64,000 bases of DNA from Calonectria ilicicola (GCA_020809705.1 CP085833.1:3596001-3660000), one strand, 5' to 3'. Shown: positions 21,935 through 32,675, counted from the first letter of the stretch. Program-made: numbers and translations. The notes: generated from the sequence alone by a model not told the origin.

Positions 21935-23152
21935 ATGGAGTCATTCGTCATTAAGACACCCTGCTCGAGCGCCAACATTGGCCCGGGCTTCGATGTTATC
22001 GGTCTGGCCCTGTCCGTCTACCTCGAGCTGCACGTCACCATCGACCGCTCCAAGACCAAGTCTGACCAGCCCTTGAACTGCCGAATCACCTACGAGGGCC
22101 AGGGCGAAGGCTCCAGCGAGATCAGCCTCGACCCTCAGGTCAACCTCATCACCCGCGTCGCCCTCTACGTCCTCCGCTGCCACGACCAGCGAGACTTCCC
22201 CGTCGAGACTCATGTCCACATTAAGAACCCCATTCCCCTCGGCCGCGGCCTTGGCAGCTCAGGTGCCGCCGTTGTTGCAGGTGTCGTCCTTGGCAAGGAG
22301 GTCGGCGGTCTCAAGGACCTCGACGTCGACCGGCTCTTTGACTATTGTCTCATGATTGGTGAGTCATATATCACATATCACCAACCAAGCAACAGCCAAT
22401 CGCACTTCAGTGCGCATGAAACTAACATTCTCTCCCAGAGAGACATCCTGACAATGTCGGAGCCGCTCTGTACGGTGGTTTTGTCGGAACTTACCTCAAG
22501 CCCTTGACCCCTGAAGATGTTGCCCGTACTGAGATTCCCCTGAGTGAGGTCCTTCCTGCGCCTGCTGGAGGTGAGGACACTGGCAAGAGGCCCCCGGAGC
22601 CTCCTCACGGAATTGGTCACCACATCAAGTTCCCCTGGGCCAAGGAGATCAAGGCCATTGCCATCATTCCTGACTTCCAGGTCGCCACCCACAAGGCTCG
22701 TGAGGTGCTTCCCGAGAAATATCCTCGAGTTGATGTGGTAAGTTGAAGAATCACATACCCAATAATCCATGGACAGGTTCAACTAATTCACACAACTCTA
22801 GACATTCAACTTGCAGCGAATTGCTCTCCTGCCCGTTGCTCTCGGACAGTCCCCTCCTGATCCCGAACTTATCCACCTTGCTATGCAGGACAAGATTCAC
22901 CAGCCCTACCGACAAACCCTGATTCCCGGTCTCACTGAGATTGTTGAGTCCATGTCTCCCAAGACTGAGCCCGGCTTCCTGGGTGTCTGTCTGTCCGGTG
23001 CTGGTCCCACCATCTTGGCTCTCGCCACCCACAACTTCGAGGAGATTGCCAACAAGATCATCGCCAAGCTGAGGGAACACAATGAGAACAAGAACCTAGA
23101 CTGCCAGTGGAAGGTCCTGGAGCCTGCTGAGGGCACGCAGGTTATCCGATGA
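21935..23152 (+). CDS. THR1: Homoserine kinase
   Basis: Three exons (21935-22358, 22439-22737, 22802-23152) give 357 aa. The introns have GTGAGT...CCAG and GTAAGT...CTAG ends. This is a GHMP kinase. Residues 7-22 (KTPCSSANIGPGFDVIG) form the N-terminal block, residues 101-112 (PLGRGLGSSGAA) the ATP-binding loop, and GVCLSGAGPTILAL the C-terminal GHMP block. ERHPDNVGAALYGG spans the first splice junction. It phosphorylates L-homoserine with ATP, the step before threonine synthase, so it feeds threonine and isoleucine synthesis in the cytosol. Family length and motifs are complete. The first ATG agrees with the conserved N-terminus. Confidence 0.97.
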
Positions 23153-23791
23153 AGCCGCAATCGGGCTCACGAATCGCATTGGCCAACGCCGAGAAACCCT
23201 TTCAATCCTAGCATGAGTGGTTGTAGGAATTCACGATAGGAACACACCGCTTTCTCAACCCTGAAGAGCTGGGAAATAGGGAACCACACTATGGCTATAA
23301 AACAGGGTCTCTAAATTTAAAGAGGCAGTCGGAAATCATGAAAATGCTCGGCAAATGAGACGTGTACATAAACTAGTCGCTTTTAAGGATGGGAATTACT
23401 GTCCGATATAGACATCGTCTTAGATGTTTTCGATGCCAAAAAATACTCTGGTTGAAAAAAATAATAAAAAGGTTCACGCAATTGAAGTCTTACACTTGAT
23501 AAGCCCCATGCATGGGAAACAATGAACTACTCATGATAACGACACAAAAATTGTTTCTTACCCCCACAATGCTCAATTTTAAAAACCCGACGATATCTAA
23601 TCAGATAAACCACACACAGCATCTATTAAAGCAGCTAGCCAACAACCTTTGCTGGAATTATCCATTTTTATGGCGGCGCGTCCTCCATCTAGGGTAATCA
23701 TGAAGGCGGGGCATGACAAAATTTTGCTGCCCCACTCCACCGCGGAACAGCCGAATATACCTCATTAAGACCATGCCATCCAACAACAACC
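23153..23791. other. Intergenic region, 640 bp
   Basis: 3' flank of THR1 and 5' flank of tRNA-Ala. AT-rich, no gene seen. Confidence 0.5.
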
Positions 23792-23881
23792 GGGCGAATG
23801 GTTTAGTGGTATAATACTCCCTTAGCATAATTCGTCCGAATCATTTGGGAGTGGTCCAGGGTTCGATTCCCTGTTCGTCCA
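23792..23881 (+). tRNA. tRNA-Ala(AGC) with an 18-nt intron
   Basis: The acceptor stem GGGCGAA pairs with TTCGTCC. It includes the G3:U70 wobble pair that marks alanine tRNAs, with discriminator A at 23881. The anticodon stem CTCCC pairs with GGGAG. The enclosed 25 nt hold a 7-nt loop with anticodon AGC and an 18-nt intron after position 37. The T arm is CAGGG-TTCGATT-CCCTG. G3:U70 and the anticodon agree on alanine, so the intron placement is well supported. A short hairpin and a T-rich Pol III terminator (TTTCTTTTT near 23912-23920) follow. Confidence 0.93.
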
Positions 23882-23911
23882 ACATCGGTGGTTTGAATCC
23901 ACCAACAATCC

Positions 23912-23920
23912 TTTCTTTTT
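23912..23920 (+). terminator. Probable Pol III terminator of tRNA-Ala
   Basis: A T-rich run about 30 bp past the tRNA 3' end, interrupted by one C. A 5-bp hairpin (GGTGG/CCACC, 23887-23903) sits between the tRNA and the run. Confidence 0.55.
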
Positions 23921-24124
23921 GGACATTTTGTCTGTCTTTTGAGGCGCGTTCTCTTTTTGGCCAAACCTGTCGCGAATCTCGAGAATCTCCTTCCCTCTGG
24001 GCCGAGGCAAATTGTATAATTTTGATACGTTTAAAATGTACTGTTCAGGTGCAGATGGTATCGATATTTCTTGTATTGTACAGAATCTTCTATATACGGA
24101 GGAAGTAAATAACATGAAAGGTAC

Positions 24125-25871
24125 TCAGTCTGTATCCAATATCCGGCCTGTATGCAAGTCCATTTCCTGGGGTAAAACTCTGGGAGACCTTGCCCAAAGC
24201 TTATAGAACAATATGTTACCAAGATACAGAATAATACCGATATATGAAGTGACAAATGTAGATGCTGTAAATTTTGGTATAAATGCTCCGTATCCTGCTC
24301 AGGTGTTAGCACAAGCCATGAGAATGTCGTGGTACAACTTACCATTGAATAGCATAAGTAGGATTGTAAGAATCAAGGCGAACCAAGCTCCATAGGGCTG
24401 GAAAGTTCCCCGATAAGGCATGGCGCTGCGAGGGATCCCCTGTGCCTTCAAACCTCTTGTGAAGAACAGGTACGTGGTGAGGATGCTGACCCAGTTCAAT
24501 GTGCCAAAAACAGTGACCAGGCTGACGAGATAACCAAACACTTCTGAAGAGCTCTTGGCAGCATTCATATAACCAAGGGCGACGAAGATACCCGTTCCAA
24601 AAACACCGGCAAGCGGAACTCCAACTTTGTTGGTTCGACGGAAGATCTGAGGCGCCTGTTTGTCATGCGCTAAGCCGTATAATGTCCTGGATCCAATGTA
24701 GATGTCTGCGTTGGCCGCACTTATAACAAAGACCAATAGACAGGCGTTGACGACATCTGGGAAGTGGGGGATACCGGCAAGTTGGATGGCAATGACAAAC
24801 GGGCTTGCTCCTGCGCTGGTCTTTTGCTTGGTGCCGCCAATGAGCCTGTCGTTATCGTAGGGGACAGACATGCCCAGCACAGTAGCTCCAAGAATGTAGA
24901 AGAAGACAATACGCCACAACGTCTGACGAATGGCATTCCGGATCGTTTTCTTAGGGTTGGGAGCTTCGCCAAACGCAACGCCGACCACCTCAGTGCCTGT
25001 ATAGGCAAAGCAAGCCTGGATCATTGCAGCCAACCAACCTAAAAACCTGCCCTTGGGACCCTCCACGAGGTACTCTGCAAAAGCTCCGGGGTCTTTCCAG
25101 TAGTGGAAGCCGATTCTCTTGCCAGATGGTTGACCTCCCATGGAAATGATGAAACAGGTTAGTATGAGAGTGAACATGACGAGGAGCTTTATAGCGGACA
25201 ACCAAAACTCTGCTTCCCCGAAAAACGAGACGTGTAAAAGCTTTGGAAGGTCAACTCAAGATCTGAAAGGATCCATTTTAGAACTAGACACTTACATTGA
25301 CAGAGATGATGACAATGGCAAAGACGGTGACAAAAATGGCCACATTTAAATCTGGTCTCCAGTATTGTATAATTATGCCGGCAGCCGTGAGGTTGTTTGG
25401 GAGGACAACGGCGTATTTGAAAAAGTAGTTCCATCCAGTTGCATAGCTGTACAGGCGGGTTATTAGAGCATGTTCACCAAACTAAGAGATGGTGTCTCAC
25501 CCTAGTGCTGGGTCAACAAAGCGAGTAGCGTATCCGGCAAAGCCTTTGCTCATGGGAAACATGGTGGCCATTTCACCCAGTGCAGTCATGACGAAGAAGA
25601 CGATTGTTCCTACAACACAGTAGGCGATGAGTAAACTCGCTGGACCTCCGCGAACTAGGCCTGTGCCGGTGCCAATGATGAGACCTGTGCCAATGGCACC
25701 GCCAATTGCAATCATGGACACATGGCGCTCTTTGAACTCGCGCTTGAGGTCGGATGGCTGGTCTGTGGTTTGCTCCGACGATCCTGCTTCAATGGTTGTG
25801 GAGCGCTGTATGTCTAGCCCACTGGCCCCGTCGAGATCCTTGACGCTGCCCATTTTGACCAGAACAAACAA
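24125..25871 (-). CDS. Amino-acid permease of the YAT/Dip5-like family
   Basis: Four exons (25871-25501, 25446-25296, 25240-24343, 24294-24125) give 529 aa. Residues 1-45 are a hydrophilic cytosolic tail. TM1 contains the family signature RHVSMIAIGGAIGTGLIIGTG. About 12 helices follow, with GYATRFVDPALGYATGWNY and FAYTGTEVVGVAFGEA in the expected places. The overall pattern is nearest to fungal dicarboxylic (Dip5/AgcA-type) and related permeases, so proton-coupled uptake of amino acids at the plasma membrane is expected; the substrate is inferred only loosely. An in-frame ATG at 25853 is an alternative start. It shares a 715-bp divergent promoter with the PLP enzyme at 26587, and that spacer contains repeated operator-like motifs and GATA sites. 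Confidence 0.9.
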
Positions 25872-26187
25872 GAGGTCAATTGCATATGGCTGTGACTATG
25901 GGTAATGGAATTCACAACAGCGTCTATCAAGTCCTTTATATGGACAGATTGGATTGGTTTACTCTCCTAGTTTCTTCGCAATCGGCTTCCGGATCCGACC
26001 GCCCGCTGACTATCTACATATCTGCTGGGACCAGGCTATCATGATAGAAGATACCCTGGACTGTCATGCTGGTTCGACATGAATCTTAGTGCCATGGGCT
26101 AATTTGCGGGGGTGGAAAATTGCGGGGGGATAAGCCATGAGCGATGAAGGAGTCGCGTGTACGACGACGATGAAGCTAGGGATCCAC

Positions 26188-26205
26188 ATGGAGGTCCAAC
26201 TCCGT
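26188..26205 (-). promoter_or_regulatory. 18-bp operator-like motif, copy A (minus orientation)
   Basis: Read on the minus strand it is ACGGAGTTGGACCTCCAT. It has a GGAG-N6-CTCC inverted repeat in the centre and differs from copy B at one base. Confidence 0.65.
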
Positions 26206-26259
26206 TTCTATCGGCGCCAACCAGCATGAGCCCTGGGCTGATGTTTCCCTTGGCTGGGC

Positions 26260-26277
26260 ACGGAGTTGAACCTCCAT
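26260..26277 (+). promoter_or_regulatory. 18-bp operator-like motif, copy B
   Basis: ACGGAGTTGAACCTCCAT, with the same GGAG-N6-CTCC core. It lies 310 bp upstream of the PLP-enzyme ATG. Confidence 0.65.
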
Positions 26278-26343
26278 CCCCGCAACCTAAGCACATCCTG
26301 ACGCTAAAATTGTATAAGTTGCCGGTTTTCGTAGAAGCTATAC

Positions 26344-26361
26344 ACGGAGTTGACACTCCAT
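26344..26361 (+). promoter_or_regulatory. 18-bp operator-like motif, copy C
   Basis: ACGGAGTTGACACTCCAT, with the same GGAG-N6-CTCC core and two differences from copy B. It starts 84 bp after copy B on the same strand. Confidence 0.65.
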
Positions 26362-26586
26362 TTTGCGGTTCATTGGACATTGTCGCAGCACGAGTTGACG
26401 TAATGTGTGATTTGGTAGTGAATGACTGTAGCATGTCCCAAAGGACTGCGCCGAGATCGCTTTTAAAGAAATGTTGAAACGAGGATAAATTTGGCACGTT
26501 GCCAGGGTCAGAATGTGATGTCTTGTTGTATCTCATCATCAGTTAACGCCTCTTTCCTCAGAAACTCCTCGTCAGCCATCTTCACA

Positions 26587-27849
26587 ATGCCTGCAACCGA
26601 AATCGAGACCAATGGCCATGCCAATGGAAGTGTGCTAAAGGGTGCCAAGCCCGATATTTCTGCCTTCCGCCCGCTAGTTCCACTAGTTATGGACGAGGGT
26701 AGGGCATTTCTCAATGCAGCATTCAACCCTCCCTCAAACCTAATTGTCAACGATGCCATCTCCAAATACTTGGCGGAGGCTCTACACGAAGAGAAGCCAA
26801 AGCAAGAAAAGTGGCAGGCTGCTACCGAGGAGACTCGCAAGTTGCTTGGAAGATACATCAATGCTGACCCTTCCACCATTGCTTTCACCCGTGACACCAC
26901 TGAAGGTCTCAACTGCTTTATTCGAGGCCTCCGCTTCCAGCCTGGCGACAATGTTGTTATCCTCGATACTGAGCACCCCAACCACGCTTTTGCTTGGCTG
27001 GCGCTTCGAGAAGCTGGACTGGAGGTCCGCCAGGTGCCTACCATTCCGGAGGCTGAGAAGACGGGCAAGGTCACTGCTGCTAACGCGGCCACCTTTGCAC
27101 CATATGTTGACGACCGAACACGCGCCATCGGCCTCAGCTCGGTCATGTTCCACAGTGGCCAGTGGAACGATGTTGCAGATATCTGCAAGGAGTTTAGACC
27201 GCGTGGTATCCATGTTTTGGTAGATGCTTCACAACAAGTTGGCTTTGCTCCCATCGATGTGGTATCTTGGGGCGTTTCTGCTGTTTCGTTTAGCACACAC
27301 AAGGGTCTCAACTGCCCCACTGGTTTGGCATGCCTATACGTCGATACAGCCATCATTACGGAAACCAACCCAATTCCTCCGATAGTCGGAGCCGGTTCCA
27401 TGAGCAAGGTGCGCCCAGATCTTCTAGCTCCCGCCGACGCTAGTGTGTATCACGCAACCGCTCGACGCTTCGATCACCTCAACGTGAGCCTGATTGCAAT
27501 TGCGGCGGCCAAGGCACAGCTCCAGTTTTACCTCGATACATTGGGACCTGCTGAGGTTATGGAGCACTTGTACAACCTGGGTGATGTTTTGAGGCAGGAG
27601 TGTAAGGATCTTGGGATCCCAATTGTCGGCCCTGAAGCTCGTAAGGAACACTCGCCTCATATTTACATCCTCGACCTGCACGACGCTAGATGGGTGGAAC
27701 TCTTTGAAGAAAATAGAGTGATTGTTACACCATACAGGCTTGGTGTCCGCGTCTCATTTGGGTTTTATAATAATGTGGGGGATATCAGCAAACTCGCAAA
27801 GGTCCTTCGAAGTGGTTTGGACAAGGGGCTGCCGGTCGGCAGAGTTTAA
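26587..27849 (+). CDS. Class V PLP-dependent aminotransferase / cysteine-desulfurase-like enzyme
   Basis: One exon of 420 aa from the ATG at 26587; the frame is open further upstream, but that part lies in the promoter. Fold-type I, class V features: the PLP-binding Asp213 in VLVDASQQVG, the Schiff-base Lys239 in SFSTHKGL, FTRDTTEGLN (about 100-109) for the phosphate, and RRFDHLNVS before the small domain. Relatives include cysteine desulfurases, isopenicillin N epimerase-like proteins and C-S lyases, so the reaction cannot be fixed beyond PLP chemistry on an amino acid. There is no targeting peptide, so it is probably cytosolic. It is divergent from the permease and convergent with the Zn2Cys6 gene, only 39 bp between stop codons. 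This suggests joint control of uptake and conversion of one amino acid. Confidence 0.88.
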   Translation: MPATEIETNGHANGSVLKGAKPDISAFRPLVPLVMDEGRAFLNAAFNPPSNLIVNDAISKYLAEALHEEKPKQEKWQAATEETRKLLGRYINADPSTIAFTRDTTEGLNCFIRGLRFQPGDNVVILDTEHPNHAFAWLALREAGLEVRQVPTIPEAEKTGKVTAANAATFAPYVDDRTRAIGLSSVMFHSGQWNDVADICKEFRPRGIHVLVDASQQVGFAPIDVVSWGVSAVSFSTHKGLNCPTGLACLYVDTAIITETNPIPPIVGAGSMSKVRPDLLAPADASVYHATARRFDHLNVSLIAIAAAKAQLQFYLDTLGPAEVMEHLYNLGDVLRQECKDLGIPIVGPEARKEHSPHIYILDLHDARWVELFEENRVIVTPYRLGVRVSFGFYNNVGDISKLAKVLRSGLDKGLPVGRV

Positions 27850-27888
27850 GCATGTCGAATGATTTCTTGAATAAATTGTATTGAATGT

Positions 27889-29898
27889 TTAGCATTGCAC
27901 CTCGTATCCCTTGCATATTTTCCATGTTGATGAACACTCGTCCAGAGCCCGGGTTAAATACCGTGATTCTTCACTTGTGCCAAATAAGACTAGACACCTG
28001 GCTGCCTGAGCAAGACTGTATCCCATAAAGAATGGTGAATATAGAAGGCCGTATTGAGAACGATATTTGCGTAAGATCGAGGTAATGTCCTGAGATGATG
28101 CTATGCAGTGGTCACGATATGTTTGAAATGCAGGATTTTGGTCCTGCGACACAGCTGTATCAAAGTTCAATGCAATGCGTATACCGTGGAATAAAAGACT
28201 GCAAGCAGTGAGCAACACTCGGAGCCGGATTGTATGGGATTCGAAGCGCATGGTTAGAAAGAAATTGATACTTACTGTAATGACGCCACGCTTGGAAGTA
28301 TTGTGTTGCTTGGCGGTTCCCATTTGTTCCACTTGACGCAATCTGGTAGTGAATCATGCCACCGGCTTAATTCAAGATTTAGGTCATCGAGCTGTGATTG
28401 GCGTGAGCTGGCGCTGCGAGCTTTTGAAGAAAATATTGTGGACAGCATTCGCTCTACTATCTTTGAAAGCTGGATTTGTTCTTTGAAGCAGGGCACCAAG
28501 GGCATTTTCTCGCCAAAGTCGCCTTCGTGACCCCCAACTCCTGCTGGAAGCCAAGCATCCATACCTGGAAAGTCGCTAATGGTGTCAGACAGCACTGAGA
28601 GCAAAAGATTAGGGGTTGTCGCATTACGGGAGTCTTTCGAGCGATTCGACCTCGCCGCTGTCAAATGAAAAGTACACGGGTCTGCCAAGGGTTAAGCAAA
28701 TTAGTTTATCAGAGTTATAGCAGCCCCAGTAAATGCGACGGCGGATCTCGATATCCTCTGTTGACGCCAGTGAGGTGTCGTGTGGCACCCAATACTTTGG
28801 ATCCCTCTGGAATCCAAGATCCTGTGCCATTCGAAAGGCAATTCCTGTTTGTTAATAATCATGTTAGAAAGAAGATGATCCATAGCCATAACGAGCACGC
28901 TACCTGAGAAACCCCAACCCTTGGAGAGATTGCCTCTCCCTATCTCGTAGAAGGCTAGGCACAAAAATGCCTGAACAGTGGCTATCGATGGTTTTGTAAG
29001 ACCAAAAATGATGAGGATAGTCTCGGCAGCGACAAAATACTGTTCGCTGGCCTGTCTTTGAAAGCTGTCTGGCGACATGAGCATGCCCAGAGCGCACATA
29101 GAGAGCAGTAGAGCTGACGACCAGTATTTACAGTTCTGGTGATCTCCATAATGGTCCCGTAGAAATGCCTCCCTGTAGATGAACATGAATTGTGAGTATT
29201 GCCACTTGAAGAATAAAGTGAGGGAATTGATGATTTGCTCGTCCTCCATGTTGACTCCAAAATGCTCTGCTACGACTTGGAGGTTGGTGTCGTATTCGGA
29301 TAGACTTAGAAGCGGTGGCTGCTGGCCCAGAGTGGATTCTAGAGAATTAAGTGGTGCTATGCCTTGCATGGCATAACGAATGCTTGTTCTTCCATGATAT
29401 ATGAGTGAACCCTCTGGGCCGGGCTCGAGGTTGGCTTGACGAGGCGTAAAAGCAACATCAGTTGCGCTCGTTTCTGCATCAGACACGGCGGCGCCAGGGG
29501 ATAAATGATCGCCAAATTGCGTGACTTTCAACATGGAATCTCTCTCCTCGGAGGTTGCAGTTTGCAGGCGTTTGATGAAAGACTCGAGACTGGCGATTCT
29601 GTTCTCAAGACCGGCAACATATTCGGCCGACGCAGGTCGTCGCTTGCGATCAACTTCGCGGTATTCGCACGGTTTGCTTGCTTCAGCGCAGCTTGTGCAA
29701 GGCTCTGTACGCGAACATCGCAACTGGGTTGGTGTAAGTGGTTGGGCTCATTGATGGGGAACATTGAATCCAGCTCAGGTTAGGCTACCTTTCTATACTG
29801 ACACCTTTTACACCTAGCATGAATGATGTTAGTATTGGTCTCCTTAACCTAAAGGGGAAGGGTTATTACGAAATCCTCTTTTGATTCGGCGGAGGCAT
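27889..29898 (-). CDS. Zn2Cys6 transcription factor with fungal-specific TF domain
   Basis: Six exons (29898-29870, 29813-29789, 29723-28904, 28844-28628, 28575-28276, 28198-27889) give 566 aa. The zinc cluster, residues 11-37, is built from three exons. A 29-nt exon and a 25-nt exon supply MPPPNQKRIS and CKRCQYRK, and exon 3 adds LRCSRTEPCTSC. The first intron has a perfect TACTAAC branch site. A short coiled coil (YVAGLENRIASLESFIKRL) follows for dimerisation. Residues about 150-460 are the fungal-specific TF domain, with the typical RRRIYWGCYNSDKLICLTLGRP. Such proteins bind CGG-type half sites in the nucleus. Its position beside the permease/PLP pair makes it the natural candidate for their local regulator. 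Most of the zinc finger is missed if the small exons are ignored. Confidence 0.9.
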
Positions 29899-31203
29899 GA
29901 TGATCGGATTGGCCTAGTAGGTACAGAGTTGAAGTTGGTGGCGTCTGAGGGGATGGCTAAGAACCATGTACCTCACGTGACGACCATGGCCGTGTTCAGC
30001 GCCCATTTGAACGTTCTTGCCACCATTCCCAATGGGGCTGACCTGACGATTATTTTTTAAAGCAAATGCACAATAAACCGTGATGGAATGATCTGACCAA
30101 ATACTTATGTTGATATAAATTCAAAGTTGGCTTTTTTTCATGGTAAATTCTTGGTTGGATTTACGACGCCTTGAATGGCGAAGTCAGCGTTGTGTTTGGG
30201 GGCGGTGTCTTGTAGTCAATGCAGATGTTTGCATAGTAGGGAATCACTGCATAACCAAGCAGCACAATATTTTGGGGTGATGTTGCGGCTGGCTAAATGA
30301 CTCTCTTGTGCAGTCTATCTAATCAAGACAAGATAAGCCTTGGCTGGAATAGTCCATGATAATGTCACGCAGTTTGAACTATCGAATTCTTCTAGTTGAA
30401 AAAGATTAAATAAAAAATACAAGAAAATACGGAGAGTAGTAAATAAGGGTATGTTCGGGGGGGAGCGAAGGATCTCATTGATAAGGGAAGCCTGAAATAT
30501 AATCTTGGGTGAAGTATTCCGGATTGGGGATTACACTTTCCACAGGAGAGAAACTAATACGGTTGCGATGAATAACCCCCTACAATAACACATGTAAAAT
30601 CAAGTCGTTTGGTTGCTCACATCATCCGCCATCGTTAGCCTAGTTCATGCACTCCGCATTGTGGTTGCTTGGAGGAGTGGCGTAGCTAGAGCCGCTAGCT
30701 GGGTGGGACAAGGAGTGTTGCAATAAGCTGACAGCTTGAACGATCCGCATCCACTCTTCGAAATTGCCAAGGCCAAGCTTGATATGATGCGATTTCTAGT
30801 TGAATATCACAGCAGTTTGTTTTCGGAAACATTATAGAGGGTAGTATAGTACCCGGTGCTTCCGTCGCCAAGCTCCCAACAATTCGCCATGTTCCAATAG
30901 CGCTTCAGCTAGGTCCCCACTGATAAGGGGGAGCCGAGGCACGATAACAATATTTGGATGTCTCAATTCCACGACCAGCTTTCTTCAGTTTACATGAAAT
31001 CGATTGTCCATCGTTGGCCTCAACACTCACTCGCAAAGTTCTACCAGATCTGAGTCGTCATACTCGTGCGACCATTACCGGCTGGCCACGAGTCTTGGAA
31101 TATCGCCATTTGCCCTCCTTTCTTTTTACTTCCAAGACACTCCTCGATCGCAACCCCTCGAACATCGCCTCAGATCTGAGCGAGGGATAGACTCGATCTC
31201 AAG
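29899..31203. other. Intergenic region, 1.3 kb
   Basis: Divergent spacer between the Zn2Cys6 gene and the thioesterase-like gene. It contains a CACGTG box near 29974. AT-rich with no supported gene. Confidence 0.5.
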
Positions 31204-32288
31204 ATGGCGTCCTCAGTAGGAAAGCTCCCGCTACTCGCTGTGGGCCTTCCCGCGACCCTCGGCTCCTTGGGCTATGCGGGCTATGCGGCATCGCGCGTCA
31301 ATTGGGCCACCGTTTTGCAAAACTTCCTGACGGGCCCTGGGCGAACCTCGCGAATCCTGCTGCTGCTGTTTGTTCTGTTCAACTGGAAGAACATGCCCTT
31401 TGCGTGGACTGTAAGTGGACATGGGTACGATCCCAATCTTTGATATTGCGACTAACAAAACTCCAGTATCGCGTCTGGTCCGCCATGATCTACCACATGT
31501 GGGTCCGCAAAGCCCCCGTCCTTGGCCCCAAGGCCCTCTTCAAGCCTATGATTACTGCCTCGCATGCGCCTCTCCTTGAGATTGATTACAACCTCCACAA
31601 ATCGAACTCGACCTACTTCGCCGATTTAGACGTTTCCCGAACCCACCTTGTGTCCTACCTCGTCGGCGCCTCGGCGAATACCCTCACACGCAACGCCAAG
31701 ACCAAGATTATCCTGGACCCCAAGACAGAAAAGCCCGCCAAAGGATCCTTTGGCGTCATGCTTGGTGCTGTGGAGTGCAGCTTTAAGCGTGAGATTCCTG
31801 CCTACAAGGGCTTCGAGATGTGGAGCCGCGTGCTCGCCTGGGACCGCAAGTGGCTCTACATTGTCACCCACTACATCCCCAAGGGCTCTGCCCGTCCGAC
31901 CGAGTGGCTCGACTCGCGATGCTCCAAGATGCGTACACGTGGTCCCAAGGATGCCGATGGTGATTGGCAAAAGAAGATTTACGCCACGGCCATCAGCAAG
32001 TATGTGTTTAAGATTGGACGTTACACCGTGCACCCCGCTCATCTCCTCGGCGGTGCTTCAGGCCTGCTGCCGGAGCGCCCTGGCGGCTGGATGAGCGGCG
32101 AAGAGCAACTGGGCGATCTCTCTGTCGACCTTTCTGATGTTGATCTGTCCGCTGAAGGCGAGTGGGACTGGCGCCGAGTTGAGGCGCAGCGACGCAAGGG
32201 CATGGAGTTGGCTAGCAAGTTCCAAGACCTAGAGGGACTTCATGATGTTCATGATGGCGGCAACAACGGTGCGATTGCCATGTTCTGA
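31204..32288 (+). CDS. Thioesterase-like (THEM6-type hot-dog) membrane protein
   Basis: Two exons (31204-31410 and 31467-32288) give 342 aa. The intron has GTAAGT and CCAG ends. The N-terminus carries two hydrophobic segments (about 8-30 and 48-68, SRILLLLFVLFNWKNMPFAW), probably membrane anchors. A single hot-dog-like domain follows: LEIDYNLHKSNSTYFADLDVSR at about 115-136, then EIPAYKGFEMWSRVLAWDRKWLYIVTHY. This is the pattern of the 4HBT_2/THEM6 family, often labelled capsule-polysaccharide-like in fungi. Members are presumed acyl-CoA or acyl-thioester binding or hydrolysing proteins; the actual substrate is unknown. The C-terminal 70 residues are hydrophilic and acidic. Confidence 0.8.
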
Positions 32289-32675
32289 TCTGGGACGACG
32301 AGAAACCACATACATTTGGAAAAGGCCAAATATAAAACCCAGCACCAAACTAGATGGTTTGTGTTTGAAGATGAAGATGGAAAAAGCAACAATTAATAGA
32401 GGATAGACCAGAGTGCTTGCAGCCTCTGATGCGCCATGTAAGATATCTTGCAGAAATCATGCTTATGATATGTAATGTATATAGACCGGTGGATTAAGGC
32501 TCATCATTATATTAATTTCAATTACGGGGAAGTACTTTTCCAGGTATATATATATCAAATCAAAGTGCCCAAAAACGCCCATTATCCTGGTATCCAACTC
32601 CTTGCGATGTGAACTTCCAACTTGGTATCTCCATCCCTCATATTTCATATAGCGCGTCCATATTAAACCATCGAA
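32289..32675. other. Convergent 3' flank, 390 bp
   Basis: Between the thioesterase-like and CFEM stop codons. AT-rich; nothing seen. Confidence 0.5.

Larger units (their letters stand above)
25872..26586. promoter_or_regulatory. Divergent promoter of the permease and the PLP enzyme
   Basis: It holds several signals: CGGATCCG (25990-25997, two opposed CGG triplets as bound by zinc-cluster factors), the palindrome CTATCATGATAG (26036-26047, two opposed GATA sites with a third at 26050), two TGCGGGGG direct repeats (26105 and 26121) matching the CreA-type core SYGGRG, and GGATAAG (26128). Three copies of an 18-bp motif lie at 26188-26360. Binding by any factor is inference from consensus only. 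Confidence 0.6.

Noticed and set aside
26260..26277. Reading the repeated GGAG-N6-CTCC motif as tRNA T-arm debris
   Set aside because: The spacer is 6 nt, not 7, the stem is 4 bp, and flanks of the three copies share no tRNA sequence.
26508..27407. 299-codon minus-strand frame opposite the PLP enzyme
   Set aside because: Antisense shadow of a conserved exon; no domain or splice support.
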